The translations under genes and the position numbers were made by a program. Below, piece after piece: positions 1-10,900 of a stretch of 64,000 nucleotides of DNA. Every line of letters begins with the position of its first letter. Positions within the stretch are counted from its first letter, which is position 1. The notes under the pieces were generated by a model that saw nothing but the letters and a program-made list of their open reading frames with translations, did no database searches and was not told where the DNA came from. The stretch is from Puffinus mauretanicus (Eukaryota; Chordata; Aves; Procellariiformes; Procellariidae): positions 124,001 to 188,000 of the forward strand of contig JAJKFH010003749.1 in the NCBI GenBank assembly GCA_023333565.1, written 5' to 3'.

Positions 1-1000
1 CTGTGGGAACCCCATGCATTCATACAGTGTCATGATTTTCATTTTCTATTTGATTCTCTTTTCCTTTCCTAGTAAGTCACTCACACTTTGGCTTTTTGGC
101 CAATTCTGTATTTGCTCCTCTTCTACATAATGGCACATAATTCCATCTTTCGTACTCCTTTCTGAATGGTAAATATTCTGGAACCATCATTGTGCAGATA
201 TAATTAAGATTTTTTTTTTCCATATGCTTTACTTTTATACTTATTGATACTAACCTTCACTTACAATTTTGCCACCCACTGATTTGGCATCACAAGATTT
301 TTCTGCACTGCTTTGTCTCCTATATTTGGTTAACCTAAACAGTCCTTTACTATCTCAAGACATTGACATCTCATTCTTCATACCCTTTTTCTAAACCTTT
401 TAGGAGCACATAGCACAGCAAAAGTCCTGCTCCTCCTGGCACCAAGGAGTGCCAGCCGTGCTTTACAGCCACAGGTCTCTCTGAGCTCTGATGAGATTTT
501 GGTTTCCTTTCCAAGATAGTTTCTTGATGGACAGTCTCTTCTGTTACACAAGCGTCCTATGTTTTCAAGGTTTGGTCTTGCCTAGTTATTTCCAGAAAGA
601 AATTCTGGTTTGGGACAGAAAAGCAAGTCCCTCTTCAAAGTTCCAAATTATTGTTTTAAAAAAATTCTATGCTTTCAATTTTTTTTGTTTGTTTTTACGT
701 CATTTCTTCTATTTGTGGAAGCATTTTAAATAAGCCTGAACAGAGTAAGACTTTGTATTATTCTTTTATTCTATTTTGTATATATGTATTTTTAGCTTTA
801 CCTTATATTAGGAAAGAGTTTATTGATGCTTCGTTTTATCAAATACATGTTCAGACCTTCCAAAAGGAAGGCAAAACAAGTGCTGTCACAACAAAGCTGA
901 GGCAGAACAGCGGACCTTGAGTGAAACGTTCACTTCAGTGTCTTCCAATATTTTCCTAAACAATTTCCACAGCTTTTTTGTTTGCTAGCTCCTCCCTGAG
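1..1000. other. AT-rich upstream/intronic DNA, no gene seen
   Basis: This stretch is AT-rich with T-runs and short open frames that lack codon bias or recognisable domains. It lies upstream of the first visible HCLS1 coding exon and is probably HCLS1 intron. I looked for the N-terminal HS1 coding exon (the acidic segment before the NDISEKE sequence) and did not find it here, so that exon lies to the left of the window. Confidence 0.5.
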
Positions 1001-1004
1001 GAAG

Positions 1005-1960
1005 AGGGATGGAGTCTCCAGCAGCCTCACGACCTGTCGCCGCGGCCGTCCCGGCCCGCGGACCCGCCGTTCCCGTGCGCCCGGCCCCGCAGGACGCCGG
1101 TCGCCAGCGGGGATGGGGCGCCCGGGATCCCCGGCCGTCCCCGCTGTGCCTTGCCCGCCGCCCCCTTCTCGTCCGTGCCCGGCAGCCGTCCTCGTCTCTT
1201 CGCCCACCCCGGCCCAGTCGTCCGGGCTCGCCCAGGGCCAGGCCCAGCCCGGCGGAGATGCACCGAGCGCCGTCCTCCGGGGGCGCGGCGGGCGGTGCTC
1301 GGGGGGCCGGGGGACAGAGTCCCGTTTCTCCGGGGCAGGCGGGCCCCAGCTGACGGCTGCGGTTCGCTCTGCAGAACGACATCTCCGAGAAGGAGCAGCG
1401 CTGGGGAGCCAAAACCATCGAGGGATCCGGACGCGCCGAGCACATCGAGTGAGTGCGGCCCGGCGGGGCGCGGGGGGCAGCGGGCGTGCGGCCCGAGCCG
1501 CGCTGCGGGCAGGGCCCAGCCCCCGTCCGCTGCGGCTCCGACAGGCGTCTGGGGACCGGGAGCTGCGGGCGGGCCGTTACCGCGGGACGTCCCGTGAGGC
1601 GAAGCGGCAGCGCCGGCCGAAACCAGCCAAATAAGGGCTTGTGCGCAGCGGGGCCGCGGCGGGGGCGGAACGGCCCGGGGAGGGCCTGGCCCGCCGTCCC
1701 GCGCCCGCCCGCCGCCCGCCCCGCGCTGCCCACCGGGGCCGTGGGGTGTGGGGGGCCGACGGAGCTTTCCTGGCGGTGCCGGCTGCCCGGCGGCTGCCCT
1801 CAGGCTCCTCCCTCGGCGCCCCTCTTCTGGGGCCCCTCTTTTGGGACTTTTCGCTTGGGGTACACCTCCGGCCCAGAAAGCAGCAGGGTGGCAGGGGAGT
1901 GGAGACCTCGCCCCGGGCGAGGAGCGCCTTGGGGCTGCGCTGCCACCCCCCGCCTGCCCG
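1005..1960. promoter_or_regulatory. CpG island around the first visible HCLS1 exon
   Basis: The region is very GC-rich with dense CpG, in sharp contrast to the AT-rich DNA before it, and it contains the 74-nt HCLS1 exon at 1375-1448. Long open frames on both strands here (for example 930-1733 and 1027-2022 on the minus strand) are low-complexity Gly/Pro/Arg/Ala translations produced by base composition and not genes. It may be a promoter for an alternative HCLS1 transcript or an intragenic island; sequence alone cannot decide. Confidence 0.6.
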
Positions 1961-4900
1961 CCTGCGCTCTGCCAGCTGCATCCAGGCTCTTGGTTTGAGA
2001 TGCTGATGTGGCACCGAGGCAAAATTCACAGGCCGCCTGCGATGCTGCGAGAGGTTAACTTTCAAGTAGGTCCAGACAGCCGCTGTCCCTGTGGCAAAGA
2101 CTTCCTGCTCCTTCCGCCTCCAAAGCTGACCCTATCCAGCAGCTCCCTTGGGACATCCCAGTACTGCCCTGCACAGTGTGGCTAGAGCAGCATACAGAAA
2201 AAGGAAAGTGTGGGCTCCTGTTGAAGACAGGATGTAGCCCTGAATGGGGGCTGCAGGGTGGGAGCTGGATGCTCAGCACCCGCTGAGCCTACTGCTTTGG
2301 ATCCTTCGCCAGCCCCCAGGGTAGCATCATCTGCCACAGTGCAGTGACTGCACGTGTGTGGCTACCACACAGAGGGGCCCAGTGTGGCCATACGGTGGCA
2401 GCTGGCCAGGTTTATGTCCGGCTCTGTGCTGGACTCTGGCTGCTACAGTGGCACAGGGATACTCCAGCTGGCTGCATGGCATGGCTACAATGCCACAGTG
2501 ACTTGCCCTGACTCTCTCTGTCTCACCAGCATCCATCAGCTGAGGAACAAAGTGTCAGAGGAACATGAGGTCATCAAGAAGAAGGAGCTGGAGACTGGCC
2601 CCAAGGCCTCCTATGGCTATGGGGGCAAATTTGGAACAGAGCGGGACCGAATGGATAAGGTAACAGTTGTAGAGGGCTTCCTTGGGCCCCAGTGGAAAAG
2701 TCTTTTTCTCATAAAGGAAAGAGCATCCCTGTTTTCCGGCCTGACCCTGAAGGGAGAGAATGGAGAGCTGGCACGGCTGCGCAGATTTCACACATGCAGG
2801 GGAGATAATCTGTCTCCAGGACCTGTTTGAACCCATTTGTATCATTTGTCTCTACAACTTCCTTGCAACACTCCCCTTTGCTGTGAAGAAGGACTTTCTG
2901 TGGCTTGTTTCAAATCTGCTGCATAACAGTTAAATTAGGTGCCTCCCTACTTGTTCTTGGACAACTAATGAATAATAATTCCCTCCTCACATTCTCCATT
3001 ACAGACCTCTGTCGTACCTCCCCAGGATGAAGCCCTAGTTCATATTCTCTGTTCTCACATCAAACCTATTTTATGTTTTCCAATAATCATCATCACGCTT
3101 CTTCCTGTACCTTTCAGCATTTAATACTTCCTTTTTTTCAGAAGTGAGACGATAAGATTGCAGTAGTATTCAATAAACGGGGTCACTGTGGGCGTGCATC
3201 ATACCGGGATGGTAGGGTGAGAAACAGACATTTCCAGGAGGCTAAAGTGGAGCAGCCATGCTCAAACCCTTCTGCCGAAGCAGAGTGAGGACATTTCTGT
3301 TGAGCAGCTCCTCGGCCTTCATCCAGTCTTACCAAGGATGTTGCAAGCATTCAGCCTCTGGCCCTTCTCCTGAGGAGTGTGTGCAATTCCTGGCCACACC
3401 ACCTCCTGCAGGGAGCAGCGGGACCCTGGCCTGGCCTGTGGCAGGCGTAAAGGGTGATCCCAGCCAGGTCTGCTGACTCTCAGACACAGTGAATAGGGAG
3501 CACGTGCCAGACCTGATGCTTGTGGTTTTTCGGTTGTGCATGCCTATCTGCACTTTTCTCCTCAGTTTCCCCATGTGATTATCCACCACTCCACTGGCAT
3601 TTGGGAGCAGCAGGTATTCAGCATCCCACGGTATGCATGATGAGCTGGCAGTGGGGCTGCTTGTGTGGGGTGGCTGCCCTTGAAGCTGCATCACAGGTCT
3701 CAGAGCAGAGCTGGTACTGGCAAAGGCTGTGCAGAAGGCATTGCCACCACCAGCACGGTCAGTTTGGACCTCTCACCTTGCGGCTGCAAGCATCTTGGCA
3801 GCGGGGCAGAGCAACTGTGTGGTGCCTATGTCCCTGTCCACCCTGCCAGTCTGACCATGGGTGCTTATGTCATGCTGTTTCTCTTCTCAGTGTGCAGTGG
3901 GCCACGAGTACATTGCTGATGTTGGGAAGCACTCCTCGCAGACGGATGCAGCCCAGGGCTTTGGGGGGAAGTATGGAGTCCAGCGGGACCGAGCTGACAA
4001 GGTGTGTTGGACAGGGCAGCTGGAATCTGTACTTGCAGCCTGTGCTCAGTGCTGCCCCTAAAACACTGTGCTACATTTAGGATTGTGGCTGCAGTTTTCA
4101 AAGTGCTGGTGGGTGCAGGTCTAGGCACGCCATGCACCGTGGTCTCCACTGAAGCGTGCAGCTCACCTCCTGCGTGCAGGACAATGACTGATGACAAATC
4201 GCAGGGCACTTGTGAAGATTAACTCTCTGGTGTGCATTAACGTGCTTGCGCTGTCCTAGCCAGGCAGCACTTTGTTTGTCTCGGGGGCTTGTGGTGTTTT
4301 GCATCCCCAGACCCCCAACCTGTGCCATGCACAGTGACTGGCCGTGGCAGGACTGGATGAGGACAGCAGGATGTTGTCCCTCCCATGCACATCCTGGTGT
4401 CAGATGCTGCCCAGCCACCTTGCCTACTGACAGGATGTGGGGTCAGGATCATGGCCCTCTTACCTGGAGGGCATGGGCTCTTGCGAGGGCCCGTTCCTGA
4501 GCATGCTGCCACATGGACAGCAGGGGTGATGCGAAAGGCTGAGGAGGCCTGTACCAGCTGAGGATTGGCCAGGTGCCTGCGCCTGCATGTTGCAGCACAA
4601 GACAGGGAAGAGGGTCCCAGCCCGGCCCCTGGAGGAGGGTGGGTGAGACCCGGCTTGGCCCTCAGGACGACTGACATTCCTCCCCTTCTTGTTCCAGTCA
4701 GCACTGGGCTTTGAATACAAGGGTGAGGTGGAGAAACACTCGTCCCAGAAAGGCAAGTCCATTGGCACGTGTGGCCCCTTGACACTTTGCCCAGCTTCTC
4801 TTCTGCTCCCAGTATCCTGTGCTGTCTGCTGTGGCACAATCTCCTTTGTTATCCCCCTCCTGTCACTTGTTTCAGATTCCTGTTCCCAGTCAGTCACCCT

Positions 4901-7900
4901 TGCGGCCCCATTCCCTGCTGTCCGGTCACCACCCTTCTGTTGTACATTCTGCTTGTCTCTATGGTTTTTTTTGATGGCAACCACATCATGGCTGAGCAGA
5001 GAAGACACGCCCACACGCACCCCTGATGGATGGCTGATGCTCCCTTTCCTCTAAAAGTCCTTCTGAGCAACTGCTCCAGAGGGAACCCAAGCACTGTAGT
5101 CAGTGGTTTCCTTGTAGAAGTTGAGATTCCATTGTAGCAAATGTAAGCCATACAACAAAAGTTTGCCATTTCTTCTGTACTTTCAAGGGCTCAATATACT
5201 TATTCACAGACCTTTTCAGAGACTGGCGGACCACAGTTGAAATCCTTGCTCTGGAGATGCATGGGTGGGTGGATGCCCAGGCTGTCAGTGCCCAAGCCTT
5301 GCCTTGGCTTTGCATCCTTGGGCGGCTGAGCTCCCACTGCCTGCCCAGCTGCCCTTGGCATGTCGGTTTTCTTCCTTGCCCTCTCGGCCTGCTGTGCCTC
5401 CTGCTGCCCACAGCCCTCAGGCTGTCTTGCTGCCATGACTCATGCTTGCCCTGTGCATCCATTCCCATGGACTCTCATCCTCAGTGGCCCTCCCTGCTAC
5501 CCACTCTGTCCCCTCCAAACCCCTTGCTTTTTCTAGTGTTTTCCATTGTCCCTGCTATTCTTCCTCCTCCCTGGTGCTCCTCCCCAGTACTGCTCCCCAT
5601 CTTTACCCCCTCCCCTCACCAGCCTCAGGGCAGCATTTCATTCCATGCACCGCCTCAGATTACTCCAAGGGCTTTGGTGGCCGTTATGGTGTGGAGAGGG
5701 ACAAGGTGGACAAAGTGGCAGTGGGATTCGACTACAAGAGCCAAGCAGAGAAGCACATATCTCAGAAAGGTGAGCTGGGGAGCCCAATGCAGCAGGCAGT
5801 GTCAGGACTGGAGCTTGGGACGATACCCAACTGGGGTGGTGGGGCACTGTGCTTGATTTTTGCAACCTGCTGCATGAATGGTGGAAACGCTATGGGGAGC
5901 TCTTGGGTGTCTGCTGCTTGCAGCAAGGGAATGGGGCAGGTGAGGAAAGCCATTGCATGGTGCATGACTGCTAGAAAAAATTCAGGCTAAATGAAGAGGA
6001 GCAGCAGATTTCTATGGGCACAGGGATCTCCTGGGCAGTATGTCACCAGAGGAAGGGGAAACCCAGGCAGGTGCTAATAGCAGGTGACATGTCCCAGGGA
6101 TGAGGGAGGGCTGTTGCTGCAGCCACCAGTGAGGAAATCTGGCCTTGCTCCATTTCTTTCTCTAAGTCCTCGGCAGGGAAAACTATCACCCCTGTGAGAC
6201 TAGCCTGAGCTCACAGTCCTGCCACTTTTCTCTTTCCCTCCCTTATCTGTTCTGTTCCATGCCATGATCTGGATCCCTGTGGCTGAAGACTATTCTGTGG
6301 GCTTTGGTGGGAAGTTCGGGGTCCAGAGGGATCGTCAGGACAAGAGTGCCCTTGGCTGGGAGCATCAGGAGGAAGTGCAACCCCATGCATCCCAAACAGG
6401 TAGGGCAATGCTGCCAGAGGTGGCAGCACAATTTCCTTGGAGCACACACAGACCTAGAGCTAGTGGTTCACACTTGACAGAGATCCAGCTACTGAAAACT
6501 GACTGTGTACAGCATATTGTGGAGCAGCTAGGACATTGTGAACCCCCTAAAGCACAAGAGTAAACTCTGCCAGAGTAAGTGCATGCATGGATCAGTGGCG
6601 GACATTGAATGCAAGTCCCTGAATCAGGCTTCCCAGACTATACTGTGCTTTCTTTGTGAGGTACATTCCTGATCATAAGCTCATTCAAAAGGTGAGTACA
6701 TAGGAATGAGGCAAAGCAGGTGTCAGGAATAGCATGACTACTGTATGTTTAACTTCAGTGAACAAGGCCACATTGCACTCAAATGGCATGACTGGCTTCT
6801 CACCCCAGTGCCTGGGGAGCAGATTTGCCAGCGTACAGCACTGAACACCTGTGCACTTGGCTGAAAGGAATGAAGGATTAGTCTTAAAAGCTACTGTCCA
6901 GAGCAATTTCCACACGTTCCATATGTGATAAGATGCAGACAAAGCTAACTCATTTCACTGGTCACAGCATACTGAAGTTGGAGGTGCACACAGAATATAA
7001 AATATTATAAAATAGCCTCATTTTTTCCATACAGACTATGCCAAGGGGTTTGGAGGCTGTTACGGTGTCCAGAAGGACAGAGTAGATAAGGTAAGACTGC
7101 ATGCTGCAGCCTGCAATTGCTTCCTGCTCATCACTGCTCTTTGCACTGCTGCAAGAGAAGAGACTTCCCAGATGGAGATGAGGTGCCACTGCTCAGTGCA
7201 CAGCTATTGCAAGGGTGAGGGAACTGGCCCAGTGTAAATACCAGAGGGTGCAGAGGAATGCAGCCTGGGGAGACCATAACGCAAGGAAGAAAAAGTTTTT
7301 TCCATTCTCAGCTGCTTTTGAATCATTCTACACCCGGACTGAACAGTCATACACCTGCTTTCTTTTGGGGCAGGATTTAATAGCAGAGCCAGTGAAGAGC
7401 TTTCTAAGGGCATCAGACTGTGCCCTCCTGAATATCTAGTATCTAGAGATACTGGGATTGTTCTGCCTGGCTGCTTGCCGTCACTCCTTCAGGCTCTGTG
7501 TGTACCCATATAGTCAGGTTGAGCAGTGATAGCTCCTTGGAGATGAAATTTTGTAGGAGTGCAGCCTTGTGAGAAATCTGAGAGGCCACAGGCTATTGCA
7601 CCGTGCAGGAACTGTCTCTTACACAGGAGAGGTGCTGGATCAGACTGAAGGCCCATCTGGTGTCATGTCCCTAGCACTGACTGGTAGGTGATGATCGTGC
7701 AGAGAGCAGTATGCATACAGAGTGGTTCTTGCCTTGGACTACCTCCAGCAAGAAGGTGGTATTGCTGTGGCTGCCATTCCTCTAGCTGTTCTTACTCAAG
7801 GTGTAAGGTTTGTTAGCAACTGTCACACCCACACATAAACAAGGCTTCCCAGAAGCTGGCTTGAATCTTTGGTCCCTCCAGTAGCCAACTTGCAGACCTC

Positions 7901-10900
7901 CCCAGTCTCTGCAGTATCTGATCTATGGCCTCTCTGGTATCTTCTTATACTTATTACTCACCTGCTGGTATGGCTTTGTGTATGAGTGACTGGCCCCATA
8001 TCCCTCCCCCTTAACTACTGGTGAAATCTGGCCATTCCTCATGGCGCTGTCTATAACTTATCAGCTTCTCTGGTTTTTGTTACCTTCTGCAGGTTTTTCT
8101 GTCCTATCCGGGAGTTTCTTAGCTAAATCTCTGGCCAGGGCCTAGTCATCTGCCTGCAAACCTTAACAAAACCCTGCAGGGATGGGATTGGCAGGGATCA
8201 ACCTTGCATGAGAAGAGGTCATCCGGTTTGCTGGTTCAAGTTTTCTGTCTGGGCTGAAACCAGGCAAAGGCTCATCTACAGTCAAAATGCAGACTGTCTC
8301 AGGCACTTGAATTAACATAGTGCTTTGGCAGGCTACCCTGCAAGCTTGTTCAGGAAAGGGTGTCTTGCCAGTGGATGATGATCTGCATGGATGGGGATAA
8401 CCTAAAAGATGAGAATCCTGCATGGTGGTGGGGCTTTGGGGCATTTGGAGGAGGAAGCGAGGTACCTTCCCTGAACCATACTTTTCCTGTTGTTGGACAC
8501 AGTGCTAATGGCACAGTGTTGTGCCTGGTACAGTACCAACATCGCCATACTCAGCAGCTGGAGGAAGCAGATGAGGACCTTTCTGCAGGGCCCTGAGCCA
8601 AGGAAGGACATAAACACATACCTGTAACAACCGAGCGTGTTACTTTCCTTCTACTCCTTCCGAGCATGTGTAGGCTGGGCCAGTAGCAGAGTGGGAACGG
8701 CATCCTGCCCATGGAAGAGATTAGCATGGTCTATGAATTTAACAACAGCGAATGGAGGTGCATTGTCAAAAGGCAAGGCATCATGTATGTGGCAGAAAAA
8801 AGCATGCAAAATCAGATGAGCACTTGTGCAAAAGTCTGGGCTGTGGGTCATTTGAGGAGCAGTATGCAGAGAGGGGATAAGCAGTTCCTGATCAGCTCAA
8901 AGTGGAACATGAATTTGTGCATTTTAAGAATATTTAAGCGTAATCAAAGATGGTAAAAAGGATATTTGGGCAAGTACCTAAGTTCTTGATTGCTTGGTTT
9001 TCAGGCACTGGAGTAGTGCTGAATTCATTGCTCCAGAATAGAGCATAATATACCATCAGGCAATCTTAACTCCCCTTTGATAAAGTTTTGAACACTGAGT
9101 GTAGGATTCAGCTCTCACACTGAGACTCCTAAATTTAAATGCTGTCGTATAAACAATATGTCTAAGTCTCTGCTGTGGTCTGTGTAGACCTGGTTCTGAG
9201 CCTGCAGTGCTGTTTGCCTGCTCAGGTGTGTTTTCTATAAGCAGAGCAGAGCTGCTCTCTGAGCTCCACTGACTGTAGTAGGAACTAGGCCATTGGTGAC
9301 ACATGCAGGTACCTAAAGGTAGCTATATTAGTCTGAAAGCTGGATCCTACCTGCAGTTTCCTTTTTGTATGAAATAGTTTTCTCATGAAAGTAGGTAAAC
9401 CCCCTCTATCTCACTTTCTTTTTGCTGCAAACACCCCATTGATGCTATTACCAGTTTAGCCATCTCTTCACACCTCATAAAACCAGCGATATCTCAGATG
9501 TTCACACATGTTTTCACTTTGATGTTTTCCATCTTATGCTACTGTATAAACATATGGTGGGCAACAACCTGCTGAAGGGACGCACGTTTTTCACGGTTAG
9601 GCAGCTGCAGCTGTGCATTCAATAGAGAAGTGCTTCCATGCCTCGTACCACTGGGAGTGCAGGGGATGGATGCATCGGATCCCTGGACCCTCAGGAAGTG
9701 GTAGACTGCCAGGCATCCACTCAGCTCTTTGCCATGTTACCAGTGAGTGCTTCTGTCTTGAATGCCCAGCCTTGCTGTCCCATGCAGCAGTCGTCTTGCC
9801 ATTGTGCAGCCTCTTCCACTTGGCTCCGTGTAGCCTTTTCAGCCCTTGGAGCACCACCCCTCTAACAGGAACAGCCCTTGCCTTTGGCTGGAGGGCAGCA
9901 GGCACTCCCACCGTGCAGGGAGGCATCAGGAGAGCAGGGCTGCAGCCAGCAGCCTCCACAGGGCTGTGGCAGTTGTACAGATGAGGACAGACACAGCTGG
10001 GAACAAAACTTGCAGTCACCAGCAGCCAAACGCAGCAGGGGATCTCAGCACTGGCCTTGCCTAACAAGCTGGACACCTCATTCACTTCTTCTTGCAGAGT
10101 GCTGCTGGCTTTAATGAGATGGCAGCTCCCACCTCCTTGTACGAGAAAACAAGACCACTGGAGGCAGGTGAGACAACTGAGTACCAGCCCTGGGCTTGGT
10201 GGGAAGCTGTAAGCCTCATGGTCCCTTTGTGGCAGCACGCTGGCAGGCATGTGCTGTGTTGGGATGTGGATTTAATCTGTGTTGAGGGGCAGGAGAAGGT
10301 GGCTGAACTGCAAGTTTCTCTGGGAGAGGCAGAGATCTGGGTTTCTCCTGGATGCTTGGGGTGGTGGAAGGGAGCCATTAGGCAGGCTTGATCAGCTGTC
10401 TTCTCCACAGGAGCTTCCAGTGGCACCAGCAGCCTGCGGTCACGATTTGAAAACATGGCTAAGTCAGCAAAGGAGGAGAGCAGAAGGCAGGCAGAGGAGG
10501 AACGGGTGAGGCGGCAGGCTCGGGAGTGCCAGGCAGCTCAGCAGAAGGTGAGCCATGGCCATCTTGCCATGTCCTCCAAGGCTTGCGAAGCAGACTTTTC
10601 CTCAGGGCCACGCAGCTCCATGTCCTTCTACCTGATCTCTTTACAGTAACCTCTTGCTTAAACTGCATCCCTGCAACTGCCAGGGCCTGCCATTAAACTT
10701 CACAGCTGTCACTGGATTTTCCCTTTCGGCACACAGATCAGGACGTGATGCACCCAGCCGTGACCCCCTGTGCTTTGGCCTAGGCTCCTTCTTGCCTCTA
10801 GTGCCTGGCAAACACAGTGCAATCACACCTCCCCAGTATCGCCATCCCAGCAGTCTGCATTCAGGGTTTTCCAAACTGGAGATGGCACCCAAACCCTCAC

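Noticed and set aside
930..2065. Long open frames on both strands (up to 331 codons)
   Set aside because: They lie in a CpG island, overlap each other in most frames, and translate to Gly/Pro/Arg/Ala low-complexity sequence. Only the 74-nt HCLS1 exon at 1375-1448 is coding.
9597..10250. 217-codon minus-strand ORF in an HCLS1 intron
   Set aside because: No domain, no splice support, and it overlaps open frames on the opposite strand.
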